This document shows positions 1 through 8,527 of a stretch of 59,007 nt of DNA, piece by piece. The DNA lies in NCBI GenBank assembly GCA_964346275.1, contig CAYFUR010000007.1, positions 1 to 59,007 of the forward strand. The letters are read 5' to 3'. Numbering within the stretch: the first letter of the stretch is position 1; every line of letters starts with the position of its first letter. This DNA is from CAYFUR01 sp964346275 (GTDB lineage: Bacteria > Sumerlaeota > Sumerlaeia > SLMS01). A model generated the notes under the pieces. That model was not told where the DNA came from, searched no databases, and was given only the letters and a program-made list of their open reading frames with translations. A program made the position numbers and the translations under genes.

Positions 1-158
1 TCCAGGACATCCAGCCCGGCTTCCGCTCGAGCAATCCCGAATTTTTGGCGACGGCGGGCGGAAAGACGTACTTCCTCGCTTTCCGGGAAGGCATCGGCCG
101 CGAGCTGTTTGCCATTGATTGGTCCCAGGCCTTCACCTCCGGCTGGCTCCTCGAATGA
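1..158 (+). CDS. C-terminal end of an unknown protein (partial)
   Basis: An open frame runs in from the left edge (first full codon at base 3) and stops at TGA 156-158, giving about 51 residues. The segment reads like an extracellular beta-rich repeat: '...GGKTYFLAFREGIGRELFAIDW...' style, with a GRELF element resembling the HGRELW motif of ELWxxDGT repeats, but one copy is not enough to assign a family. It is followed within 40 bases by a strong terminator, which supports its being the real 3' end of a transcribed gene. Function unknown. Confidence 0.55.
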   Translation, partial: QDIQPGFRSSNPEFLATAGGKTYFLAFREGIGRELFAIDWSQAFTSGWLLE

Positions 159-194
159 CGCCCTTGCGTCAGGCGCGCCTTGCCACTTAAGACA

Positions 195-233
195 GGCCCT
201 CCTTCCGGTTCGGAACGGAGGGCCGATTTTTTT
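195..233 (+). terminator. Rho-independent terminator
   Basis: The stem GGCCCTCC (195-202) pairs with GGAGGGCC (217-224). An inner TTCCG/CGGAA extension closes on a GTT loop, and the hairpin is followed by GA and seven T. It sits between the upstream partial gene and uup and so ends the former. Confidence 0.85.
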
Positions 234-256
234 GCGAAAGGCAGCCGCCCGCGCCC

Positions 257-2182
257 ATGGCAGACACCCCGCCGATCATCTCCGTCCACAACCTGCAAAA
301 GGTGTATCTCGAGCGGGCCATCCTCGAGGATGTCTCCTTCACCATCCACGAGGGCGAGCGCGTGGCGCTCATGGGCGCCAACGGCGCGGGGAAATCGACG
401 CTGCTGGGGATCATGGCGGGGCGCGTCACGCCCGAGGCCGGCGAGGTGCGGCTGCGGCGCGGGGCCGACATGGCCGAGTTGGACCAGGAGGGCGGCCTGC
501 GGCCGGAGTGGAGCGTACGCGAGGCCCTTGATTCCGCTTTCACTCATCTGCGCGCGCTGGAGGGCGAGCTGGATGGCGTGCATCACCGCCTTGCCGAGTC
601 GCCGCCGGAGCCGGAAAGCGAGCGCCTGCTCAAGCGCCAGAGCTGGCTCATGGAGCAGCTCGAGCACCACGAGCACCACACCGTGGAGTCGCGCATGGAG
701 GAGGCCCGGCGCGAGCTGGGCGTGCCGGGGAACGAGCGCAAGGTGGGCGAGCTGTCCGGCGGCGAGCGCCGCCGCCTGGCCCTTTGCCGCACGCTGCTCA
801 CCGGCGCGGATTTGCTGCTCCTCGACGAGCCGACGAACCATCTGGACGCGGAGACGCTGGATTGGCTCGAAGCCTTCCTGGCGCGCTTTCGCGGGACGGT
901 GGTCTTCGTCACCCACGACCGTTACTTCCTCGACAATGTGGCGACGAAAATGATCGAGGTCCGCCGCGGCCGGGCGAATGTCTATATGGGGAATTACAGC
1001 GATTACCTCGACGCGAAACAGGCCGAGGAGGAGCAGGCCGCGCGCGAGGAATCCACGCGGCGGATTCTGCTCCGGCGGGAAATGGACTGGCTCCGCCGCC
1101 AGCCCAAGGCCCGCACGACAAAATCGAAAGCGCGTATAGACAGGGTGCACAACCTGATCGACAGCAAGCCGCTGGCGCCGGATTCGTCCATGGAATTCCT
1201 CATCCCCAGCGGCCCGCGCCTGGGCAAGGAGCTGGTCGAGGCGGAAAACCTGTCCTATGAAATCGGCGGGCGCGAGCTGATTCGCGATTTCAATTTCCGC
1301 CTCGGCGCGGGCGACCGTGTGGGCGTTGTGGGGCGCAACGGCCTGGGCAAGACGACGCTGCTGCGGCTGCTGATGAAACAGCTCGAACCCGATGGCGGCC
1401 ACGTCAAGCACGGCGCGTCGGTGAAGTTTGTCTATGCGGATCAGTCGCGGGAAAACCTCGATCCGGACAAGACGGTGCTGGAGGAAGTCGCCGGCGACCT
1501 GGAATACGTCGAGGTGGGCGGGCGGCAGATTCCCTTCCGCACGTGGCTGGGGCGGTTTCTCTTTGATGATAACACGTCGGCCATGCCGATCCGGCTGCTC
1601 AGCGGGGGAGAGAAAAATCGTGTCCAGATGGCCAAAATGCTGCGCGAGGGCGGCAACATCGTCGTGCTGGACGAGCCGACTAACGATCTCGATCTGCCGA
1701 CGCTGCGGGTGCTCGAGGAAGGCCTGGCGCGTTTCGAGGGCTGCGCCTTCGTGGTTTCCCACGATCGTTATTTTCTCAATCGCGTGGTGAATCGGGTGAT
1801 CGGCTTTCGCGACAGCGGCGAGATCGTCGTCGTCGAGGGGAACTATGATCATTATCGCCTCTACCTTGATAAAGTGGAGGGAGAAGAGGAACCCAGGGCC
1901 GCCGCCGAGCCGAAGGCAGCCCCGGAACCGAGAACATCTCCCAGGGCGGGGCAGAAAAAACTCAGCTATCACGAGCAGCGCGAGTTCGAGGGCCTGGAAG
2001 AGCGCATCATGGAGGCGGAGGAGCTGGCGGCGGAGTTGGAAAAAAAGAGCCAGGATCCTTCCACTTTTGTGGATGCCTCTTCCGAAGAAGCGAAACGAAT
2101 CGTCAGGGAATTGGAAGAGGCCCAGGGGGAGGTAGAACGTCTCTACGAACGGTGGGCGGAACTGAGCGAGCGGGCGCGCTGA
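257..2182 (+). CDS. uup: ABC-F family ATPase, Uup-like
   Basis: The 641-residue protein has two ABC ATPase domains and no membrane segments, the layout of ABC-F translation/ribosome-associated ATPases. Domain 1 has Walker A GANGAGKS near residue 40, signature LSGGE near 165 and Walker B ending LLDEPTNHLD. Domain 2 has Walker A GRNGLGKT near 358, LSGGEKNR near 448 and VVLDEPTNDLD. The basic inter-domain linker (about 270-310) and a charged C-terminal coiled coil (about 570-641) favour Uup over EttA. Members act on ribosomes or on DNA replication/repair intermediates; which applies here cannot be told. The start ATG follows a weak AAAGG. One GTATAGAC octamer lies at 1134-1141 and is read as Arg-Ile-Asp with a rare ATA codon. 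Confidence 0.93.
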   Translation: MADTPPIISVHNLQKVYLERAILEDVSFTIHEGERVALMGANGAGKSTLLGIMAGRVTPEAGEVRLRRGADMAELDQEGGLRPEWSVREALDSAFTHLRALEGELDGVHHRLAESPPEPESERLLKRQSWLMEQLEHHEHHTVESRMEEARRELGVPGNERKVGELSGGERRRLALCRTLLTGADLLLLDEPTNHLDAETLDWLEAFLARFRGTVVFVTHDRYFLDNVATKMIEVRRGRANVYMGNYSDYLDAKQAEEEQAAREESTRRILLRREMDWLRRQPKARTTKSKARIDRVHNLIDSKPLAPDSSMEFLIPSGPRLGKELVEAENLSYEIGGRELIRDFNFRLGAGDRVGVVGRNGLGKTTLLRLLMKQLEPDGGHVKHGASVKFVYADQSRENLDPDKTVLEEVAGDLEYVEVGGRQIPFRTWLGRFLFDDNTSAMPIRLLSGGEKNRVQMAKMLREGGNIVVLDEPTNDLDLPTLRVLEEGLARFEGCAFVVSHDRYFLNRVVNRVIGFRDSGEIVVVEGNYDHYRLYLDKVEGEEEPRAAAEPKAAPEPRTSPRAGQKKLSYHEQREFEGLEERIMEAEELAAELEKKSQDPSTFVDASSEEAKRIVRELEEAQGEVERLYERWAELSERAR

Positions 2183-2197
2183 CGAGGAAGGAACTCT

Positions 2198-2463
2198 GTT
2201 GACCGCCAAGGACCCAAGTGTGCCAAGACTCGCAGCTTGAAATGAAATGAGGGTGTGGGTTCTGGTGCGGCGGGCGAGGCAGCAGGCAAGCGCGTCACAT
2301 CCTGATCCTGCTCTACCATGTTCTTGAACCTCATCGTTCCAATTGTATATACTGGAATATCAAAAGAGATCAGGAGCAGGATGAAGAGGGAGGCCAGAAT
2401 CCGTCCTGGTCCGCGTCATCCGTGGCCCACTTTTTGACGGCCTTGGCTTCTTGGCGGTTTTCT
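2198..2463. repeat. Intergenic region with nested imperfect inverted repeats
   Basis: The roughly 300-base gap between uup and the pil operon has no convincing gene. Outer arms share CCGCCAAG (2203-2210) and CTTGGCGG (2450-2457), each followed inwards by a further (C)CAAG/CTTGG element. Inner arms pair ATCCTGATCCTGCTC (about 2299-2313) imperfectly with GATCAGGAGCAGGAT (about 2368-2382). The arrangement suggests a small non-autonomous repeat unit or a long imperfect hairpin serving two convergent genes. It could also be a degraded mobile remnant; no transposase is visible. Confidence 0.4.
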
Positions 2464-2485
2464 TCGATTGTAAAACCCCGGCTCA

Positions 2486-3571
2486 TTACCCACTCGCCGT
2501 GGCGGCGCCGATGCCTTTCATGCGCAGGCGCAGATTATTGGTGCTGTCGGCGTTTTTGAAGGCTTCTTCCTGAGTGATGGCGCCCTCCGCCCATAAATCA
2601 TAAATATGCTGGTCGAACGTCTGCAGGCCCTCCTGTTTGCCTTCGGCCATCGCGTGCTTGATCTTGGTCACCTGGTTCTGGGCGATCAGCTCGGAGATCA
2701 ATGGCGTGTTAAGCAGAATCTCCAGTGCCGCCACGCGGCCGCCGCTCATGCGTTTCAGCAGGCGCTGGCTGATGATGGCGTGCAGGTTCAGCGAAAGCTG
2801 CAGCAGCAACTGGTTGTGATACTCCTGGGGAAAGAAGTTCATAATGCGTTCCAGTGTCTGATTCGCGTTATTGCTGTGAAGCGTCCCCAGAACCAGGTGT
2901 CCCGTTTCCGCCGCGTGGAGCGCGAACTCCATCGTTTCGCTGTCCCGAATTTCGCCGATATAGATGATTTTCGGCGCCTGGCGGAGCGTGTTTTTCAGGG
3001 CGATATGAAAAGACTTTGTATCAATTCCGACTTCGCGCTGGCTGACGATGCATTCCTTGTTTTCATGAATGAATTCCACGGGGTCTTCGATGGTGACGAT
3101 ATGCCCGCCCTGCCGCTCGTTGCGGTAATTGATCATCGAGGCGAGGGACGTCGACTTGCCGGATCCCGTCGGGCCGGTCATCAGGATCAGGCCGCGTTCC
3201 TGCATGAGCAGATCGCCCAGGACAACTGGCAGCCCCAGTTCCTCCAGCCGGGGAATTTCCACCTTGATCCGGCGGATGACGATGGAGACGTGGTCGCGCT
3301 GGGTGAAGATATTGACGCGGAAACGCCCTTCCTCGCCGAGGGTGTAGGAAATGTTGATTTCCAGCTCGCGCTGGAACTCCTGGTACTGTTCTTCGTCCAT
3401 CAGCTCCTTTGCGTATTCCAATGTATCCTCGTCGGAGAGGATTGAATCGAAGGCCGTAACAAAGCTGCCCTCCAGGGAGTATTTCGGCGGCGCATCCACG
3501 GAGAGATACAGATCAGCCGCGTCTTTATCCATCATGTCCTGGAGCATTTCACTGAGGGGTATAGCCGGCAT
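2486..3571 (-). CDS. pilU: PilT/PilU-family type IV pilus retraction ATPase
   Basis: The 361-residue hexameric secretion ATPase has Walker A GPTGSGKST near residue 133, the Asp box ITIEDPVEF, Walker B IIYIGEIRD and the His box GTLHSNNA. The N-terminal PAS-like part (DAADLYLSV, then YSLEGSF) is complete. The start MPAIPLSEMLQDMMDKDAAD and the tail resemble PilU more than PilT. It is the third gene of the minus-strand operon, 54 bases after the PilT gene, and would assist PilT-powered pilus retraction (twitching, DNA uptake, adhesion) at the inner-membrane base. The PilT/PilU split is an inference from sequence character and gene order. Confidence 0.9.
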   Translation of the reverse strand: MPAIPLSEMLQDMMDKDAADLYLSVDAPPKYSLEGSFVTAFDSILSDEDTLEYAKELMDEEQYQEFQRELEINISYTLGEEGRFRVNIFTQRDHVSIVIRRIKVEIPRLEELGLPVVLGDLLMQERGLILMTGPTGSGKSTSLASMINYRNERQGGHIVTIEDPVEFIHENKECIVSQREVGIDTKSFHIALKNTLRQAPKIIYIGEIRDSETMEFALHAAETGHLVLGTLHSNNANQTLERIMNFFPQEYHNQLLLQLSLNLHAIISQRLLKRMSGGRVAALEILLNTPLISELIAQNQVTKIKHAMAEGKQEGLQTFDQHIYDLWAEGAITQEEAFKNADSTNNLRLRMKGIGAATASG

Positions 3572-3625
3572 CTTAAAATCTCCTGCGCTGGGTTCGAAGT
3601 CTGCGCCCGTCCAGAGAGGGGCGGA

Positions 3626-4738
3626 TTATTTGGTTTTGGGCTTGAAAGGGAAGTTCGGCTTAAAGGGGAATTTTGTTTCATCGCCGGAAGTGCGCGGCCC
3701 TGGCGGCGGGCCGCCCTGTCCCGGCATGGCGCCGCCCCCCATGGGAGGCCTTTGCATTCCGCTCGCGCTGCCGCCGCGGCTGCCCGAGTGCATGGATTCC
3801 AGCTTCGCCTCGCCCCCGCGGACAACCCAGTCCGGATTGTTGGCTTTCGAGAGCGCCTCTTTTTCGCCGACGATCCCCCGCATCAGCAAATCCTTTAAAT
3901 GCTGGTCGAGCGACTGCATTCCCATGCGTTGGTTCGTTTGAATGATTGTGGGCAGCTGGTGGGTTTTCCCCTCGCGAATCAGCGATTTCGTCGCCGTGTT
4001 GCCCAGCATGATCTCCATGGCGCAGGCGCGCCCGTCTCCGGATTTCTTGGCCAGAAGCGTCTGGCAAACGATCGCTTGAAAAGATTCGGCAAACATAATG
4101 CGGACGAGCTTCTGCTGTTCCGGTGGAAAGACGTCGATCAAGCGATCGCACGTTTTCGGGGCCGATTGCGTGTGTAGCGTGCCGAAAACCAAGTGTCCCG
4201 TTTCCGCCGCAGTCAACGCGAGCGAGATCGTCTCCAGGTCGCGCAGCTCGCCCACGAGAATCACGTCGGGATCCTCGCGCAGAGCGCTGCGGAGTGCATT
4301 GGAGAAGCTCTTGGTGTTGGGGCCGACTTCGCGCTGGTTGATGAGGCAGCGTTTGTGCTGGTGAACGAACTCGATGGGGTCTTCGATGGTCAGAATGTGT
4401 TCCTCGCGGGTTTCGTTCATATAGTTGACCATCGCCGCCAGCGTGGTTGATTTGCCGGACCCCGTGGGCCCGGTGACCAGCACGATCCCGCGGGGTTTTT
4501 CGCAGATCCGTTTCAAAACGCTCGGCATTTTCAATTCGTCGAGGGTCTTGATCTTGGATGGGATCACGCGAAACGCAGCGCCTTCGCCGCGCATTGTATA
4601 GAAGCAATTGACGCGAAAGCGCGCGAACTCTCCAAAGGCCAGGGCGAAATCCAGCTCGCGATCCCGCTCCAGGGTCTTGCGCTGATTGTCATCCAGGATA
4701 TCGTAGAGCATCTTGTGCAGGCTTGCGGAATCAAGCAC
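3626..4738 (-). CDS. pilT: PilT-family retraction ATPase, uninterrupted part (GTG start)
   Basis: This 370-residue frame has the complete RecA-like ATPase of PilT: RFRVNCF arm, Walker A GPTGSGKST near residue 88, ILTIEDPIEF, Walker B VILVGELRD, the His box GTLHTQSA, and a Gly/Pro-rich C-terminal tail (about 325-370). A GTG at 4738 is the first start after a TGA at 4754-4756. It lacks about 56 residues of the usual N-terminal domain, but those are encoded in the same frame just upstream (see 4754-4906). So the gene is either broken by one nonsense change, misread by one base, read through, or expressed from an internal start. Any ribosome site before the GTG is weak. Confidence 0.8.
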   Translation of the reverse strand: MLDSASLHKMLYDILDDNQRKTLERDRELDFALAFGEFARFRVNCFYTMRGEGAAFRVIPSKIKTLDELKMPSVLKRICEKPRGIVLVTGPTGSGKSTTLAAMVNYMNETREEHILTIEDPIEFVHQHKRCLINQREVGPNTKSFSNALRSALREDPDVILVGELRDLETISLALTAAETGHLVFGTLHTQSAPKTCDRLIDVFPPEQQKLVRIMFAESFQAIVCQTLLAKKSGDGRACAMEIMLGNTATKSLIREGKTHQLPTIIQTNQRMGMQSLDQHLKDLLMRGIVGEKEALSKANNPDWVVRGGEAKLESMHSGSRGGSASGMQRPPMGGGAMPGQGGPPPGPRTSGDETKFPFKPNFPFKPKTK

Positions 4739-4753
4739 CGGAAGGTCCGTTTT

Positions 4754-4906
4754 TCAAACCGAGCCATGAAGGCGATACATCGGCGGATCGCCGACGGAGA
4801 GATGAATATCCGAGACGTCCAGTTCGACCGCGTGGAGCAGGATACTGGTCAAATCTTCGCCTTCGGGTACGCTGATGGGCGCTTGCTCGCGGAGTCGCTG
4901 CATCAT
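4754..4906 (-). pseudogene. pilT: N-terminal fragment of pilT ending at an in-frame TGA
   Basis: An ATG at 4906 overlaps the stop of the preceding gene (ATGA, 4906-4903) and encodes 50 residues that match the PilT N-terminus: LLHAVELDVSDIHLSVG, then PPMYRLHGSV, ending at TGA 4754-4756. The frame continues after the TGA straight into KTDLPVLDSASLHKMLYD of the downstream PilT body. The neighbouring PilU-like protein aligns co-linearly across this point (YSLEGSFV against YRLHGSV-stop), so both pieces were one gene. Normal start coupling with the upstream gene suggests translation is meant to begin here. Confidence 0.75.
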
Positions 4907-6186
4907 CGAACAGCCTCCTTCAGCATCCCGTCGAGCAATCGCTCGATTTCATCCGGGGCCCCCGTCGTGTTCATGATCTCGACATAGCTGGGGATATTCT
5001 GCTGGGTCGGGCGGGCAAGGGGCTGGCGCAGAAAGATCAACAAAGGGGGCACGGGGGGATTCATCCGGAAGGAAAGTCCGAGGTGGGCGACTTCTTCCAG
5101 GGTGTCCAGTTCCAGGACCATGACCGGCGGCCGCGCCGCCGAAAGCAAATGCCGGGTGACGCAAATCCGCAGCATCGGGTCGGGGATTTCGCTTTGAAAA
5201 AGCCCCTCGGCAAGGAAATCGATCCGTCCTTCCAGCACCATGGGCGGGCGGCGCGAATCCTCGTTTCCCTTCGGCCCGAGCGTCTCCGCAAGCGTCTGCA
5301 GGGTTGCGCTTTTGATCATGGGAGCCATATCTCCATAGAGCACTCCCACCGTGGGGAAACTCCCCGCGGGCGGCTCATGGGGAATTGCTTCCAGGGAAAC
5401 CAGCCAGCCATTCACACTTCCCAGGCTGACGGCGCGAATCGTTCGCCGCCCGGCATCCCGCGCTCCCCGCCGGATTCCGCAAAACCCGCCGGGCAAGGCC
5501 GACTCGAGTATGAATCGTGATTCCAGCATCTCGAAGAGCCGCGCCCGGTCCATCGTCGAAAAGTCCCCGGCCTCGCCGGGATCCGCGTCGTTTGTATAGA
5601 CCAGGCGCTGGCCCGTATCGTTGTTTTTCAGTACGAGCACGCGCTCGCTCTCTCCCGAGTCGATTAGCTTCAGCAGATCCCGCCCCTGGCCGGAAGCCTC
5701 GGCGATGCGCCGCACCTCCGTGCCCGGCTCTTCTTCGTGATCCATCAGGCGTTTGGCCCGGGCCAGGTTTTCCAGGATCGCTTCCTCGGCCCCGAGTTGC
5801 ACCACCACGCTATCATAGGGGAATAGCTCGGCGATCGAGGCCGCCAGCCCTTCGCTGGCCGGGTCGGCCACCACGGCCACCACAATGTTGCCGAAACGCG
5901 AAATCGGAAGGCAACGCAGCTCCACCAACCGGTCCAGCGGTGCCTCCAGCAGAAAGTCCCAATCCACCATCTCCGGCTGGATATCGATATAGGACAAATC
6001 AAATTGGACACCGAGAGCCCAGGTCAGCCGATCCTGATCCAGAACTCCAAGGCGAATCAGCGCCTCGCCGATTCGCAGTCCCTCGTTCCGCGAGAGTTCC
6101 AGCGCCTGGTTCAATTGCTCCTGGTTGACCATCCCGCTGCGAACCAGGATTTCTCCGATTTTCTCGACGGGTTTCTCAGCACTCAT
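4903..6186 (-). CDS. MshEN-domain protein with a degenerate PilB/PilT-like ATPase domain
   Basis: The protein has 427 residues. Residues 1-150 form a GspE/PilB N-terminal (MshEN, c-di-GMP-type) domain: KIGEILVRSGMVNQEQL, then GEALIRLGVLDQDRL. Residues 170-427 have no working Walker motifs but can be laid along this window's PilT: GVLYGDMAPMIKSATLQTL where PilT has the GPTGSGKST loop, PMVLEGRIDFL against ILTIEDPIEF, and LLSAARPPVMVLELDTLEE against ALREDPDVILVGELRDLET. I infer a catalytically dead secretion-ATPase paralogue, possibly a regulator or scaffold of the retraction motor. It is the first gene of the operon and its stop overlaps the pilT start. The octamer occurs at 5594-5601. Confidence 0.7.
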   Translation of the reverse strand: MSAEKPVEKIGEILVRSGMVNQEQLNQALELSRNEGLRIGEALIRLGVLDQDRLTWALGVQFDLSYIDIQPEMVDWDFLLEAPLDRLVELRCLPISRFGNIVVAVVADPASEGLAASIAELFPYDSVVVQLGAEEAILENLARAKRLMDHEEEPGTEVRRIAEASGQGRDLLKLIDSGESERVLVLKNNDTGQRLVYTNDADPGEAGDFSTMDRARLFEMLESRFILESALPGGFCGIRRGARDAGRRTIRAVSLGSVNGWLVSLEAIPHEPPAGSFPTVGVLYGDMAPMIKSATLQTLAETLGPKGNEDSRRPPMVLEGRIDFLAEGLFQSEIPDPMLRICVTRHLLSAARPPVMVLELDTLEEVAHLGLSFRMNPPVPPLLIFLRQPLARPTQQNIPSYVEIMNTTGAPDEIERLLDGMLKEAVR

Positions 6187-6319
6187 ATCGCGTGGCGGCC
6201 TCTTGATTTGAGAAGTGTTTGAAAGGAAAGACAGCCAATCCGGTCTTTCCCAAGAAAACCGGATTCTCGAGGATTAGCGCAAGTGGGAAAGATTGATGGC
6301 AAACCGCTCGGGCCAGCCA

Positions 6320-7321
6320 TCACGCCGGGGGCGTTTTGAATCCCACGAGGAGATCGCTGCGGCGGCCCGGGGCTTTCTGGCGACGCACGTCGCGCAGGCC
6401 GGCGGCCTCCATCCAATCACGTATTTCCTCTTCCGTGTAGGTGTCGCCCCGGTCCGTCGCCACCAGCATATTGATGGCAAACAGGGCGCCTTCCGGCGGG
6501 GTGGTGCGGTCTCGGTCCATCAGAAAATCGACAACCACCACGCGCCCTCCGGGCCGCAGTGCCCCGGCGCTTTTCTCGATGAGCTGAACATTCTCTTCCG
6601 GCGAGAGCATGTGGACAATCGCCGAGATAAAAACTAGGTCAAACCCGCCGGGAAAGGTGGTTTCCAGCATATCGCCGGGGAGCGTATCGATGCGCTGGTC
6701 CAGCCCCGCTTCTTCCGCATAGCCCAGCGCCCGGCCGCACACCGATGGCAAGTCCATCACCGTGGCGTGAATATCCGTCCCGGCGCGGGCGAACGCCTGC
6801 GCATAGACGCCGGAGCCGCCGCCTACGTCGAGCACGCGCTGGACCCCATCCAATTCCAGACCGCCAATCATCTCATCAGCATGGCCCGCGGCGCGGGCGT
6901 GCATGGCTCGGATAAAGGATTCTTCCCATCGCTCCTTGCTGTCCTCGGTGACGGGCCGCTCGAGCGTTCGCCCTCCGCGAAGCACGGATTCGGTCAGCGT
7001 GCTCCAATTCTCCCACAAATGCAGCGTATGATGGAGCCAGCCCAGGAACTCCGGGGAATCAGAGGCCAGCCATCGCCGCGCCGCCGGCATGTTCGTAAAG
7101 AGCCCGCCGCTTTTATCGAGCAGGCCCATGGCCACCAGCGCATTCATCAACCGGTCGAGCCCCCGCGGGTCCGCGCCGATCTCCAGCGCGAGTTCCTCCG
7201 ATGGCTTGGCCAGGTCTCCCAACCAGGAAAAGATATCCAGTTCGACCGCCGTCAGCAGAATGCGGCTTTCCTGGAAAGCGCGGGCAACGCGGTGGATGTC
7301 CTCGGCGGATTCAATGGGCAT
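6320..7321 (-). CDS. SAM-dependent O-methyltransferase, Dimerisation2 plus Methyltransf_2
   Basis: The N-terminal winged-helix dimerisation domain (LLTAVELDIFSWLG, then GLDRLMNALVAMGLL) is followed by a Rossmann methyltransferase with the SAM loop VLDVGGGSGVYA, a DLPSV acidic loop, GDML, and RPGGRVVVVDF. This is the acetylserotonin/caffeate O-methyltransferase-like family common in bacterial secondary metabolism and carotenoid/bacteriochlorophyll-like pathways; substrate unknown. The open frame extends to 7507 but those extra residues are not family-like. I favour the ATG at 7321 (GAGG upstream), with 7354 as an alternative. It is divergent from the LpxH-like gene. Confidence 0.85.
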   Translation of the reverse strand: MPIESAEDIHRVARAFQESRILLTAVELDIFSWLGDLAKPSEELALEIGADPRGLDRLMNALVAMGLLDKSGGLFTNMPAARRWLASDSPEFLGWLHHTLHLWENWSTLTESVLRGGRTLERPVTEDSKERWEESFIRAMHARAAGHADEMIGGLELDGVQRVLDVGGGSGVYAQAFARAGTDIHATVMDLPSVCGRALGYAEEAGLDQRIDTLPGDMLETTFPGGFDLVFISAIVHMLSPEENVQLIEKSAGALRPGGRVVVVDFLMDRDRTTPPEGALFAINMLVATDRGDTYTEEEIRDWMEAAGLRDVRRQKAPGRRSDLLVGFKTPPA

Positions 7322-7521
7322 GGGGGGCAAAACCTCGGCATTCAGATGCCTCATGGCTTTACGGTTATGAGGGGCCGTTGACGAGAGAAAACCTTTTGTG
7401 GCCGCGAGAAAGCGGGAGGATGACATTTCCGCGGCAAGGCGTCTTGTGCATTGACCGAGTTGCCGGATCGGGCGTGCTCCTACGTTTGGAGACTGACTTT
7501 TGCTCATGAAGGAGCTATGTT

Positions 7522-8349
7522 GTGAGTCTAGCCACTCCCGAGCAACATTGGCTGCGCCAGCGACAATCGGAAACGGACGGCTCCGCCGCGGTCCTTCCCC
7601 GCACAGCCCGGGGGGCGGGCCGGGTCGTTCCCGTCGCTCCCGAATCCCGTGTCTATAAAGCCGACACGGTGATCATCTCCGACGTGCATCTCGGCAGCGA
7701 GGTGAGCCAGGCCCGCCTGCTTCGCCAGGCCCTTAAGGAATGGTATCCCTTCCGCCGCCTGATTATCCTCGGCGATCTGTTCGAAGACCTGAATTTCTCG
7801 CGGCTGAGCAAGCACCACTTCCGCCTGATCGACGACTTGCGCCGCCTGACCAATCGCAAGCGCGGTGTCCAGGTCGACTGGATCGAAGGCAACCACGACG
7901 AAGACGCCCAGGACATCGTGCGCCGGATGATCGGCGCCAATGTCCACCGCGAGTTGATCGTGGAGGCCGGCGGCAAGCGTTATCTCTTTCTCCACGGCCA
8001 CCAGTTTGATACCTTTCTCACCGATCATCCCTATCTCAGCCTCTGGGCTGGCAGCCTCTATCAATCGGTGCAGCGCCGCGAAGGCGAAACCAACTCGATC
8101 AGCCGCTGGCTCAAAAAGAAGTCCAAGGGATGGATCCGCGTTTGCCAGAAGGTTGAACGCAAAGCCATCGAGTACGGCGAAGAGCGCGGCGTTGATTTCG
8201 TCGTTTGCGGCCACACGCACTATCATGAGGCCACGCCAGTTTCCGCCGAAGGGGGCGTGCGCTATATCAATACCGGGTGCTGGACAGATTTTCCCTGTAA
8301 GCTGACAACCCTGGGCGACGAGGGCATGCAGCATTTTCATTACCACTGA
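7522..8349 (+). CDS. lpxH: UDP-2,3-diacylglucosamine pyrophosphatase-like metallophosphoesterase
   Basis: The 275-residue calcineurin-like phosphoesterase carries the two-metal motifs in order: DVHLG (about 54), GDLFED (about 85), GNHDED (about 120), HGHQFD (about 155) and CGHTHYHE (about 230), ending with NTGCW. This spacing is that of the YbbF/LpxH group, which makes lipid X in lipid A synthesis. Some relatives have other roles, so the exact substrate is inferred. The GTG start at 7522 is chosen because AAGGAG lies 7 bases upstream, while the nearby ATG at 7517 hits a stop at once. No other lpx gene is in the window. Confidence 0.82.
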   Translation: MSLATPEQHWLRQRQSETDGSAAVLPRTARGAGRVVPVAPESRVYKADTVIISDVHLGSEVSQARLLRQALKEWYPFRRLIILGDLFEDLNFSRLSKHHFRLIDDLRRLTNRKRGVQVDWIEGNHDEDAQDIVRRMIGANVHRELIVEAGGKRYLFLHGHQFDTFLTDHPYLSLWAGSLYQSVQRREGETNSISRWLKKKSKGWIRVCQKVERKAIEYGEERGVDFVVCGHTHYHEATPVSAEGGVRYINTGCWTDFPCKLTTLGDEGMQHFHYH

Positions 8350-8527
8350 GCTTTCATCTCACCACGCCACGCGCCATGCCGGGAGCGGCCTCCCCACCGC
8401 TCCCGGTCCTCTTTTTCCCGCCAGCCAGTAGGAGTTGACGCAACGGCGGCCGTCCTGTTTCCTGGGCGATCATCTCGGGAGGAATCCCGTTTGAAAATTC
8501 ATATTTTTCCCAGGAAAGCATGGCTCC

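Noticed and set aside
4754..4756. The TGA in pilT as a selenocysteine codon
   Set aside because: No bacterial SECIS-like hairpin is evident just downstream, the position is not a redox site in PilT, and TGA serves as the normal stop of many genes here.
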